From an uncultured Rhodopila sp. (GTDB taxonomy: Bacteria > Pseudomonadota > Alphaproteobacteria > Acetobacterales > Acetobacteraceae), in NCBI GenBank assembly GCA_903851415.1, contig CAINOE010000201.1:1-58766 (forward strand): 58,766 bases of DNA. Direction: 5' to 3'. The notes beneath the pieces are model-generated. The model was not told where the DNA came from, did no database searches, and worked only from the letters and a program-made list of their open reading frames with translations. Made by a program: the position numbers and the translations under genes. Below, in pieces: positions 49,109 to 58,368 of this stretch (positions are counted from its first letter, which is position 1; the number at the start of each line of letters is the position of its first letter).

Positions 49109-50545
49109 TCAGGCCTTCGCCTTCAGGGACTCGGCCTTGGCAACCGCTTCCTCGATGGTGCCGACCATGTAGAAGGCGGCCTCGGGCAGGTGGTCGTATT
49201 CGCCGGCGCAGATCGCCTTGAAGCTGCGCACCGTATCCGCCACCGGCACCAGCTTGCCGGGGAAGCCGGTGAACACTTCCGCCACGTGGAACGGCTGCGA
49301 CAGGAAGCGCTGGATCTTGCGGGCGCGGGCGACGATCAGCTTGTCCTCTTCCGACAGTTCGTCCATGCCCAGGATGGCGATGATGTCCTGCAGCGACTTG
49401 TAAGTCTGCAGGATGCGCTGCGTCTCGCGCGCCACCAGGTAGTGCTCCTCACCGACGATCCGCGGGTCCAGCGAGCGCGACGTCGAGTCCAGCGGATCGA
49501 CCGCCGGGTAAATCCCCAGCTCCGCGATCTGCCGGTTCAGCACCGTCGTCGCATCCAAATGCGCAAACGACGTGGCCGGCGCCGGATCGGTCAAATCGTC
49601 CGCCGGCACGTAGATCGCCTGCACCGACGTGATCGACCCCTTGTTGGTCGAGGTGATACGCTCCTGCAACGCGCCCATGTCCGTCGCCAGCGTCGGCTGA
49701 TACCCCACCGCCGACGGGATGCGGCCCAGCAGCGCCGACACTTCCGCGCCCGCCTGGGTGAACCGGAAGATGTTGTCCACGAAGAACAGCACGTCCTGGC
49801 CTTCCTCGTCGCGGAAGTATTCCGCCAGCGTCAGCCCGGACAGGCCGACGCGGGCGCGGGCGCCCGGCGGCTCGTTCATCTGGCCATACACCAGCGCCAC
49901 CTTGGAGCCTTCCTGCAGGTGATGGTGCTCATCCATCTTGATAACGCCGGCATCGATCATCTCGTGATAGAGATCGTTGCCCTCGCGCGTCCGCTCGCCC
50001 ACCCCGGCGAACACCGACACGCCGCCATGCGCCTTGGCGATGTTGTTGATCAGCTCCTGGATCAGCACCGTCTTGCCCACGCCGGCGCCGCCGAACAACC
50101 CGACCTTGCCGCCCTTCAGGTAGGGGCAGAGCAGATCGACGACCTTGATGCCGGTCACCAGGATTTCCGCCGATGTCGCCTGCTCCTCGAAGGACGGCGC
50201 CGGGCGGTGGATCGGGTAATGCAGCTTGGTGTTGACCGGGCCAAGCTCATCGATCGGCTCACCGATCACGTTCAGAATCCGCCCCAGCGTCTCCGGCCCG
50301 ACCGGCACCGTGATCGGCGCCCCGGTGTCCGTGACTTCCTGCCCACGCACCATGCCGTCGGTGCTGTCCATGGCGATGGTGCGGACCGTGCGCTCACCCA
50401 GTTCCTGCGCCACTTCCAGCACCAGGGTGCGGTTGCCGATTTTGCTGGTCAGCGCGTTCAGGATGTACGGCAGTTCGCCGTCGAACTGCACGTCCACGAC
50501 CGCCCCGAGAACCTGAGTGACGCGTCCGACGATGTTGCTTGCCAT
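49109..50545 (-). CDS. atpD: F1 ATP synthase beta subunit
   Basis: A 478-residue beta subunit, the catalytic subunit of F1. The P-loop GGAGVGKTVLIQEL, the catalytic GERTREGNDLYHEM, and ALVYGQMNEPPGARARV are all clear, and the C-terminal FTGFPGKLVPVADTVRSFK is intact. Length and start (ATG at 50545) match the family. It is in the order atpH-A-G-D-C, without the F0 genes, as in most alphaproteobacteria. Confidence 0.97.
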   Translation of the reverse strand: MASNIVGRVTQVLGAVVDVQFDGELPYILNALTSKIGNRTLVLEVAQELGERTVRTIAMDSTDGMVRGQEVTDTGAPITVPVGPETLGRILNVIGEPIDELGPVNTKLHYPIHRPAPSFEEQATSAEILVTGIKVVDLLCPYLKGGKVGLFGGAGVGKTVLIQELINNIAKAHGGVSVFAGVGERTREGNDLYHEMIDAGVIKMDEHHHLQEGSKVALVYGQMNEPPGARARVGLSGLTLAEYFRDEEGQDVLFFVDNIFRFTQAGAEVSALLGRIPSAVGYQPTLATDMGALQERITSTNKGSITSVQAIYVPADDLTDPAPATSFAHLDATTVLNRQIAELGIYPAVDPLDSTSRSLDPRIVGEEHYLVARETQRILQTYKSLQDIIAILGMDELSEEDKLIVARARKIQRFLSQPFHVAEVFTGFPGKLVPVADTVRSFKAICAGEYDHLPEAAFYMVGTIEEAVAKAESLKAKA

Positions 50546-50578
50546 TGAGGGTCTTCCTTCGAGAATTCGCGTCGCAGA

Positions 50579-51460
50579 TCAGACGGCTTCGGCGCCGGAG
50601 ATGATCTCGATCAGTTCCTTGGTGATGTTCGCCTGGCGGGCGCGGTTGTAATTCTGGCTGAGCCGCTTGATCATGTCGCCGGCGTTGCGCGTCGCGTTAT
50701 CCATCGCGGTCATCCGCGCGCCGTGCTCGCCCGCGGCACTTTCCAGCAGCGAGCGGTAGACCTGGATCGCCAGGGCCTGCGGCAGCAGCCGCGCCAGGAT
50801 GGTTTCCTCGTCCGGCTCGAACTCATACGTCGCACCGCCGAGGTCCACGCTCTCGCCTTCCGGCGGCGGCGGCGCCGGGATGATCTGCTGCTCGGTGACG
50901 ATCTGCGCGATCACCGACTTGAAGCGGTTGTAGACGATCGTCGCCACGTCGATCTCACCGCCCGCGAGCAAGGCCGTGACGCGGGTGGCGATGTCCTGCG
51001 CGTCGGTGAAGTCGATGCGCTTGCGCCCGGCGTAGCTGACATCGGCAATGATGCGGCTGGATAGCTCGCGCTTCAGATAGTCGCGCCCCTTTCGCCCGAC
51101 GGCGAAAATCTTCACCGTCTTGCCTTCGGCTTCCAGCTTCCGCGCCAGGTTGCGCGTCGCACGCCCGACATTGGTGTTGAAGGCGCCGGCCAGGCCGCGA
51201 TCCGCGGTCACCGGGATCAGCAGATGCACCTTATCCTGACCCGTGCCAATCAGCAGGGCAGGGGCCGTCGGCGAATCGGTCACGGACCCCGCGAGCGCGC
51301 GCAGCATCCGTTCCATCCGCTCGGCATAGGGACGCGCAGCCTCGGCCTGCTGCTGTGCGCGACGCAGTTTCGATGCCGCCACCATCTTCATGGCGGAGGT
51401 GATCTTCTGCGTCGACTTCACGCTGTTGATGCGTGTCCGAAGAGCCTTCAGGCTAGGCAT
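50579..51460 (-). CDS. atpG: F1 ATP synthase gamma subunit
   Basis: A 293-residue gamma subunit, the rotor shaft in the F1 head. MPSLKALRTRINSVKSTQKI and TSAMKMVAASKLRRAQQQ at the N terminus and ARMTAMDNATRNAGDMIKRL at the C terminus are the two long helices. The alpha/beta domain holds VTADRGLAGAFNTNV. The gene starts with ATG at 51460 and lies 9 bp after atpA. Confidence 0.97.
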   Translation of the reverse strand: MPSLKALRTRINSVKSTQKITSAMKMVAASKLRRAQQQAEAARPYAERMERMLRALAGSVTDSPTAPALLIGTGQDKVHLLIPVTADRGLAGAFNTNVGRATRNLARKLEAEGKTVKIFAVGRKGRDYLKRELSSRIIADVSYAGRKRIDFTDAQDIATRVTALLAGGEIDVATIVYNRFKSVIAQIVTEQQIIPAPPPPEGESVDLGGATYEFEPDEETILARLLPQALAIQVYRSLLESAAGEHGARMTAMDNATRNAGDMIKRLSQNYNRARQANITKELIEIISGAEAV

Positions 51461-51469
51461 GTCGGCCCC

Positions 51470-53002
<1,533 letters not shown>

Positions 53003-53003
53003 A

Positions 53004-53585
53004 CTAGGCGGCTCCCTTCATGGCGTACTGCAGTCTCTGCAGCTGGGATTTCAAACTGGTGTCGTACATGCGGGCGCCGATGCGGATCACGAGGCCGCCC
53101 AACAGGTCGGGTTCAATCCGCTCGTCGATGTTGACGTTGCTGTAGCCGGCCTCGATCAGGCGGGCGCGCAACTGCTGGCGCTGCAGGTCGCTGAGAGGGT
53201 GGGCGGAGGCGACATGCGCGGTGACGATGCCGCGCCGCTCCGCCACCAGGGCAGCGAAGGCGCTGACGATGTCGCGCAGGGCATTGAGCCGCCGGTTCAC
53301 CGAAATGACGCCGACGAAGTCGCGCACTTCCTTGCCGAAGCCTTCGTTCCACAGCACCGCCTGGGTGGCGCTGGTGGCGGTCTTCACGTCGATCAGCGGA
53401 GAGGCGAGCAGGCGGCGGAAGTCGCTGCTGCCGTCGATCAGCCGCCCGAGATTCTCCATCTGGTAGACGACGGTGTCGAGCACGCGGTTCTCGTCGGAGA
53501 GGGCGTAGAGCGCGGCGGCGTAGCGAGCTGCCATCCCGCCGCCGGATGCGATTGTCGTAGCCGCAGACGCCACGTTCGTTTCCAT
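53004..53585 (-). CDS. atpH: F1 ATP synthase delta subunit
   Basis: A 193-residue delta (OSCP) subunit that joins F1 to the peripheral stalk. MAARYAAALYALSDENRVLD is the conserved N terminus, RLLASPLIDV and FVGVISVNRRLNALRDIV follow, and the C-terminal PDLLGGLVIRIGARMYDTSL is clear. ATG at 53585 was chosen; a longer frame upstream to 53681 lacks a family match. It is the first gene of the operon; the promoter is probably in the 53.6-53.8 kb gap. Confidence 0.93.
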   Translation of the reverse strand: METNVASAATTIASGGGMAARYAAALYALSDENRVLDTVVYQMENLGRLIDGSSDFRRLLASPLIDVKTATSATQAVLWNEGFGKEVRDFVGVISVNRRLNALRDIVSAFAALVAERRGIVTAHVASAHPLSDLQRQQLRARLIEAGYSNVNIDERIEPDLLGGLVIRIGARMYDTSLKSQLQRLQYAMKGAA

Positions 53586-53836
53586 ATGTTGGGCCGAGCC
53601 GGAGTGGCGCGGGCGAGATGCAGAGGCGGCCCGGTGGACCGGCGCGGCGCGTCTAACATGGGGTTGGAGAGCACGCAACACGCCGCGAGGCGCGGATGTG
53701 ACGTTTTATCAAATCGGTGGGCGGATATGTGCCGCTGCGGGATCACAGCGCGGCGGCTTGTTCGCCAGGAGGGCGCTCCGCCGGGCATCCGGCGCCGCCG
53801 TCAACCGCGGGAAGGTCGCTGACCGCGCGGATCGCG

Positions 53837-53857
53837 CGTATATTGACAGTGTATACG
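53837..53857. promoter_or_regulatory. CGTATA inverted repeat (operator-like)
   Basis: CGTATA at 53837-53842 and its complement TATACG at 53852-53857 with 9 bp between. The repeat overlaps the -35 box of the promoter below; a third CGTATA half-site occurs at 53865-53870. This layout is suited to autorepression by the XRE protein encoded downstream. Confidence 0.5.
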
Positions 53858-53872
53858 TGATCCGCGTATAGA
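53843..53872 (+). promoter_or_regulatory. Sigma-70-like promoter upstream of the small gene pair
   Basis: TTGACA (53843-53848) and TATAGA (53867-53872) are separated by 18 bp; the first gene starts at 53900. The -35 matches the consensus perfectly. Confidence 0.65.
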
Positions 53873-53899
53873 ACCTCTTCGGCCGTTCCTAAGGCGCCA

Positions 53900-54185
53900 A
53901 TGGACCGGGTCATCCTTGATTACGAGTTCGACCAGCCTGGCACCATCTACGTCCGATCGGCCAATGGACCGCAGCAGATCAAGATCGCGGCCGATATCGA
54001 AGTGGGCCGGACGCGGGTCGTGTTGCGCGGACTGCACGTCTCAGGGGCGGGGCCGCGTACGACGGGGCCGGCGGCTTTTACGGTGGGCGAAGGAACAACT
54101 CAATGTCGATGAACTCCGAATTGAGGGTGCTGCTCGAACGCCCGGGGCCAATCCGGGACGTATCCCGCGCGCCCTTGTCTTCTGA
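53900..54185 (+). pseudogene. Small toxin-like gene with a frameshift, partner of the XRE protein
   Basis: The first frame encodes MDRVILDYEFDQPGTIYVRS through VVLRGLHVSGAGP (about 52 residues), then loses sense. A second frame, starting from about 54060, encodes LLRWAKEQLNVDELRIEG, then ARTPGANPGRIPRALVF and a stop at 54183. These two parts read as one protein of about 95 residues interrupted by a frameshift near the G-rich 54045-54065. No domain is recognised. Position before a HTH gene suggests a toxin-antitoxin pair, an inference. Confidence 0.55.
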
Positions 54186-54624
54186 CGAGTCGGTTGTCGT
54201 GGTGCTGCGCAGGACCGGCCCGCTCGACAAAGCGGTCCCCGTCGCGCGCCGGCTGTTCGCGGCCGGTTTGACGCTGAGGCAGGCGCATACCGCGATCGAT
54301 CAACTGGCGGCTGCCGGCCGAACCGTCTGCGCGGTCGCGCGCTCGGAAGACCTCCGGCAGTTGTCCGGCGACCTCGCGGCGCTGAATGTCGAACTCCGGC
54401 GGCGCCTGTCCGCCTCTGCCGATGCCGCCGACATCGCCGCGATGCGAGCCGATCGGCGGCTTTCGCAGCGGGAATATGCGGAGATGCTGGGAGTGGATGT
54501 GCGGACGTTGCAGAACTGGGAGCAAGGCCGCAACCGGCCCGATCCGGCGGCCGTCAGCCTGATGCGGCTGTTCGCCCGGGCGCCCGAGATGGTCGAGGCC
54601 ATCCTGACGGAACCGGTGGCTTGA
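54175..54624 (+). CDS. XRE/HTH domain protein, antitoxin-like
   Basis: A 149-residue protein with a C-terminal helix-turn-helix: RLSQREYAEMLGVDVRTLQ followed by NWEQGRNRPDPAAVSLMRLF. The N-terminal half (VVVVLRRTGPLDKAVPVA, LTLRQAHTAIDQLAAAG) is conserved-looking but unassigned. Upstream ATGs at 54103 and 54109 exist, but that part would be out-of-frame translation of the upstream gene's tail, so a TTG at 54175 (or GTG at 54199) is preferred. It is probably the repressor and antitoxin of the pair. Confidence 0.7.
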   Translation: MSSDESVVVVLRRTGPLDKAVPVARRLFAAGLTLRQAHTAIDQLAAAGRTVCAVARSEDLRQLSGDLAALNVELRRRLSASADAADIAAMRADRRLSQREYAEMLGVDVRTLQNWEQGRNRPDPAAVSLMRLFARAPEMVEAILTEPVA

Positions 54625-54677
54625 TCGCGGGCCGAGAGACGGATGGCGTTGCTGATCGCGCGGCGGTGCCCGCTCGA

Positions 54678-54756
54678 CGTCGTGGCCCGGCTTGTCCGCG
54701 CCGCCCGGCGCGGCAGGATGCTGGCATGGCTGGCCCGCACAAGCCGGGCCACGACG
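54678..54756. repeat. Dispersed palindromic repeat, type A
   Basis: Perfect 18-bp inverted arms: CGTCGTGGCCCGGCTTGT at 54678-54695 and ACAAGCCGGGCCACGACG at 54739-54756, with a 43-bp interior. It lies between the XRE gene and pqiB. Confidence 0.85.
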
Positions 54757-54844
54757 GTGTGCGGGACGGGTCGCTCCCGTCGCGGACTGGTATAACCCTC
54801 GCCGCGATCGCGCACCGCGGCGGACGGGCGGCCAAGTTGCCCCG

Positions 54845-56533
54845 GTGAGCGACCGCCCGCCCTCCGCCATCGTGCGGTCGATGCTCGATCGCAAGCGCGG
54901 CGTGTCGCTGATCTGGGCGATTCCGGTGGTGACCCTGTTCATCGGCGGCTGGCTGGCCTGGCGGACCTGGTCGGAGCGCGGGCCGCTGATCACCATCTCG
55001 TTCGAGACCGCCGAGGGGTTGCAGGCGACCCAGTCGCATGTGCGCCACAAGGAAGTCGACATGGGCGTGGTGCAGAAGATCGCGTTGAGCGCCGATCTGA
55101 GCCGGGTCGTGGTGACGGTGCGGATGAACAAGGAGGCCGCGCCGCTGCTGACCGACAAGGCGCGCTTCTGGGTGGTGCGCCCGCGCTTCTTCGCCGGATC
55201 GATCAGCGGCCTGTCGACGCTGTTCTCGGGGTCCTACATCGATCTGCTGCCCTCGGGCGAGGGCGGCGAGCCGCAAACCGACTTCGTCGGGCTGGAAAAT
55301 CCCCCTGTCCTGCAATCGGACGTGCCCGGCCGCACCTTCCTGCTCGACGCCAACCGGATCGGCTCGCTTAATCTCGGTTCGCCGATACTGTTCCGCGATC
55401 TGGAGGCGGGGGAGATCCTGGGCTGGGACGTGGGCGAAATGGCCCGGAATATCACCGTCCACGCCTTCGTCCGCGCGCCGTTCGACAAGTACGTGCATGA
55501 CAATTCGCGTTTCTGGAACGCCTCGGGCGCCACGGTCCAGCTTGGCGCCAACGGCCTGCAGTTCCAGGTGGAATCGCTGCGCGCCATCGTCCTGGGCGGG
55601 ATCGCTTTCGATACGCCCGATGATCCGAAGATCACCGGGGAAAGCCTGCCCAACCGCGCGTTCACGCTTTATCCGAACAAGGAGGCGGCGGATGCGTCGG
55701 TGTTCAAGCGCAGCGTGCCGTTCGTCGCCAATTTCACCACCTCGGTGTCCGGCCTCGGGTCCGGCTCGCCGGTGATGCTGCGCGGGCAGAAAATCGGCGA
55801 GGTCTCGCGTGTGTCCCTGGTCTACGACCGCGCCGCCGACAATGTCGTGGTGCCGGTGCATTTTACGCTGGAACCCGAGCGGATCGCGATGCTTGACCTT
55901 CCGACCGACGGGGATCTCGATTCCAGGATGCGGGAGCTGATCCACCGTGGCCTGCGGGTGAAGCTGGAGAGCGGCAGCATCCTGACCGGCCAGAAACAGT
56001 TGGTGATGGACATCTTCCCGGGCGCGGAACCGGCGGTGCTGCGCAAGGACGGCGAGGACTACGTCGTCCCCGTCCTGGGTGGCAGCGCGGATGATGTTGC
56101 AACGGCAGCCGCCAATCTGGTCAACCGGCTGAACAGCATCCCGTTCGAAACCATCGGCCAGAACCTGAACCAGACCCTGGCGGGGGTGAACGGACTGGTC
56201 AACGACAGGCAGCTCGGGCAGTCGATTGCCGCGTTGCGGGCCACCCTCGCCAGCACCCGGGAGCTGGTGGACAGCCTTAATCGCGACGTCGCGCCAGCGG
56301 CCAGGCGCCTGCCGGCGATTTCCGCCGGGCTGGAGGAGGCGGTGAACCGCACCAACAAGCTGATTGGCTCGGTCGAGACCGGTTATGGCGGCGATTCCCG
56401 GTTCAGCCGGGATGTGGATCGCCTGATGATGCAGCTTTCCGACGCCTCGCGCTCGATCCGCGTGCTGGCGGATCTGCTGTCGCGCCACCCGGAGGCGCTG
56501 ATCCGCGGCCGCACCGACCAGGGGCTTCAGTGA
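54845..56533 (+). CDS. pqiB: PqiB-like intermembrane transport protein (MCE domains)
   Basis: A 562-residue protein with one N-terminal TM helix (LIWAIPVVTLFIGGWLAW) and three MCE (MlaD) domains (about residues 35-130, 150-250, 270-370), and a C-terminal coiled-coil region. PqiB proteins form periplasm-spanning tubes for lipid movement between inner and outer membranes. The GTG at 54845 was taken as start; an ATG at 54881 is possible but would cut into the helix boundary. It overlaps pqiC by 4 bp. PqiA is not upstream. Confidence 0.9.
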   Translation: MSDRPPSAIVRSMLDRKRGVSLIWAIPVVTLFIGGWLAWRTWSERGPLITISFETAEGLQATQSHVRHKEVDMGVVQKIALSADLSRVVVTVRMNKEAAPLLTDKARFWVVRPRFFAGSISGLSTLFSGSYIDLLPSGEGGEPQTDFVGLENPPVLQSDVPGRTFLLDANRIGSLNLGSPILFRDLEAGEILGWDVGEMARNITVHAFVRAPFDKYVHDNSRFWNASGATVQLGANGLQFQVESLRAIVLGGIAFDTPDDPKITGESLPNRAFTLYPNKEAADASVFKRSVPFVANFTTSVSGLGSGSPVMLRGQKIGEVSRVSLVYDRAADNVVVPVHFTLEPERIAMLDLPTDGDLDSRMRELIHRGLRVKLESGSILTGQKQLVMDIFPGAEPAVLRKDGEDYVVPVLGGSADDVATAAANLVNRLNSIPFETIGQNLNQTLAGVNGLVNDRQLGQSIAALRATLASTRELVDSLNRDVAPAARRLPAISAGLEEAVNRTNKLIGSVETGYGGDSRFSRDVDRLMMQLSDASRSIRVLADLLSRHPEALIRGRTDQGLQ

Positions 56534-57105
56534 TGCTGTCGAGGCGCGCGGCTGTGATCCTGCTGGCGGCGGCGCCGGCTGCGTGTTCCTCGCCCAACCC
56601 AACCCTGTACGTGCTGGCGCCGGAACCGGGTGCCGTGGTTGCCCACGCGCCGCGGACCATCGACGTCCGGCCGATAGCGCTGGCGCGATACCTGGAGCGT
56701 TCGGCGATCGTGCGCTCGTCCGAAGGCTACCGGATGGATGTGCTGGCGAATGACTGGTGGGGCGAGCCGCTGGACTCGATGATGATGCGGGTCCTGGTGC
56801 TCGATCTGACCCAGCGGCTGCCGGGCAGCATCGTCTATGGCGACACCGGCGCCATCACGACGCCGCCTGACGCGACGGTGGAGGTCAATGTCCAGCGGTT
56901 CGATCTGGATCGTGACGGGGCGGTGCTGCTGGCCGCGCAGGTCGCGATCGAGGGGGGCGCCGCGTCGGCCCGCGGCGTGTCGCAGACGGTGCGGCCGGCG
57001 GACGGATCGACGCAGGCGCTGGTCGGGGCGATGAGTTCCGCGACGGCCCGGCTTGCGGATACGATCGCCGCGATGCTCGGCGATGGGGGTGCTCGGCGGA
57101 AGTAA
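56530..57105 (+). CDS. pqiC: PqiC-like ABC-type auxiliary lipoprotein
   Basis: A 191-residue lipoprotein. Signal and lipobox: VILLAAAPAACSS, with Cys19. YVLAPEPGAVVAHAPRTIDV, then ALARYLERSAIVRSSEGYRM and WWGEPLDSMMMRVLVLDL, are the typical ABC-type auxiliary (PqiC/DUF330) pattern. PqiC acts at the outer membrane with PqiB tubes. The GTG at 56530 overlaps the pqiB stop by 4 bp; an ATG follows directly. Confidence 0.88.
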   Translation: MMLSRRAAVILLAAAPAACSSPNPTLYVLAPEPGAVVAHAPRTIDVRPIALARYLERSAIVRSSEGYRMDVLANDWWGEPLDSMMMRVLVLDLTQRLPGSIVYGDTGAITTPPDATVEVNVQRFDLDRDGAVLLAAQVAIEGGAASARGVSQTVRPADGSTQALVGAMSSATARLADTIAAMLGDGGARRK

Positions 57106-57145
57106 CCGAGATTATGGACGGTGCCGCTCGTTCTCCTCCCCGCGC

Positions 57146-57223
57146 CGTCATGGCCCGGCTTGTCCGGCCACCTCTCGCGGCAGGGTGCTGGAACAGGTGG
57201 CCCGGACAAGCCGGGCCATGACG
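57146..57223. repeat. Dispersed palindromic repeat, type A
   Basis: Perfect 22-bp inverted arms: CGTCATGGCCCGGCTTGTCC + GG at 57146-57167 and its complement at 57202-57223; between them CCACCTCTCGCGGCAGGGTG and others. It lies between pqiC and the convergent cytochrome c' gene, and may act as a bidirectional terminator. Confidence 0.9.
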
Positions 57224-57229
57224 GTTAGC

Positions 57230-57667
57230 CTACTTGGCGCGGTAGCCCTTGTGGCAGGCGCCGCACTGCTCGCCCAACGCCTTGTATTGCACCGCCACCG
57301 CATCCGCGTCGCCGGCCTTGGCTGCTTCGGCGAGCTTCGTCGCGGCGGCGCCCGCCGCTGAGGCGATCTTCTCGAACCCGGCGCGGTCGGACCAGATCTC
57401 CGGCAGCGCCTTGGTGTCCTCGCCCTTTTCCGAGCCGGCGGGGAACAGCAGCGGGATCGTCGCCGCCCAGCGGGCGATCGCCTTGGCGGGGACCTCCAGC
57501 GGCTTGACCTCGCCCTTGGACGTCACGACCGACTTGATGTAGGCGAAGTCGCCGCCCGTCAGGTCCATGCCGACCTGCCGGATGGCGATCGGATCGAGGG
57601 CGTCGGCGCGCGCAACACCCAACCCGGCCAGCAGCATGACGGCACCCAGAGCAATCCTGTTTCTCAT
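57230..57667 (-). CDS. Cytochrome c' (class II c-type cytochrome)
   Basis: A 145-residue periplasmic cytochrome. Signal peptide: MRNRIALGAVMLLAGLGVARA. The mature four-helix bundle ends in CGACHKGYRAK, the C-terminal CxxCH haem-binding motif of class II cytochromes. It binds NO or CO in several bacteria; its role here is unknown. ATG at 57667 has GAAAGG upstream. It is a single gene on the minus strand. Confidence 0.88.
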   Translation of the reverse strand: MRNRIALGAVMLLAGLGVARADALDPIAIRQVGMDLTGGDFAYIKSVVTSKGEVKPLEVPAKAIARWAATIPLLFPAGSEKGEDTKALPEIWSDRAGFEKIASAAGAAATKLAEAAKAGDADAVAVQYKALGEQCGACHKGYRAK

Positions 57668-57786
57668 TGGCCAGAACCTTTCAATTTGTTTCGCGATCCC
57701 GCAACGGTTCGGGATCGCCACGAGGATTCGCTAGCAGATTCGGCATCGAGCGGACAGACTGCTCCGCCAGGCAAACAAGGATATCC

Positions 57787-58368
57787 ATGACGGCGATACA
57801 CTCATTGGCTGTGTTTTGCGGCTCCCGCGTCGGCAACAACCCGGCTTATGCCGAGGCTGGCCGAGTCCTGGGGCGCGGGCTCGCCGAAGCCGGCATCAGG
57901 TTGGTGTATGGCGGCGGGCGCATCGGCATCATGGGTGTGGTGGCCGATGCGGTGCTGGCGGCCGGCGGGACGGTCCTGGGGGTGATCCCCGAGTTTTTGA
58001 CGCAGATGGAGGTCGCGCATGCCGGGGCGACCGAGATGATTGTTACCGACAGCATGCATGCGCGGAAGCAGCGCTTATACGAGGAATCCGATGCGTTTCT
58101 GGTGATGCCGGGCGGCCTCGGCACGTTCGATGAAGCTTTTGAGATAATCACCTGGCGGCAGCTTCGGCTGCACGACAAGCCGATTCTTCTGTGCAACGTG
58201 GACGGCTGGGCGCGGCCGCTGGTGGCCATGATCGAGCATGCGATCGAGCAGGGCTTCGCCGATCCGGGCTGCCGTCAGCTTTTCGAAGTGTGCGATGGTG
58301 TGCCGGCGCTGCTGCGGCGGCTGGGGTCTCTGCCGGCGGGGCGGGGCGGTCCGGGGGATCGCTTCTGA
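57787..58368 (+). CDS. LOG-family protein, nucleoside 5'-monophosphate phosphoribohydrolase
   Basis: A 193-residue Rossmann-fold protein of the LOG (lonely guy) family. VFCGSRVGNNPAYAEAG, GGRIGIMGVVADAVLAAGG, and MPGGLGTFDEAFEIITWRQL (PGGxGTxxE) form the signature. Such enzymes cleave purine nucleoside monophosphates (including cytokinin ribotides) to base and ribose 5-phosphate. ATG at 57787 matches the family. It is monocistronic. Confidence 0.92.
   Translation: MTAIHSLAVFCGSRVGNNPAYAEAGRVLGRGLAEAGIRLVYGGGRIGIMGVVADAVLAAGGTVLGVIPEFLTQMEVAHAGATEMIVTDSMHARKQRLYEESDAFLVMPGGLGTFDEAFEIITWRQLRLHDKPILLCNVDGWARPLVAMIEHAIEQGFADPGCRQLFEVCDGVPALLRRLGSLPAGRGGPGDRF

Larger units (their letters stand above)
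53586..53899. other. Divergent promoter region upstream of atpH and a small gene pair
   Basis: A 314-bp gap without genes. It should carry the atp promoter on the minus strand, but no clear -35/-10 pair was identified for it. A good promoter for the plus-strand pair is at 53.84-53.87 kb. Confidence 0.5.

Noticed and set aside
48914..50548. A 544-codon plus-strand frame antisense to atpD
   Set aside because: It is a mirror of a strongly GC-biased coding region: the product is Arg/His/Gln-rich, with no domain, and the minus-strand frame is a secure atpD.
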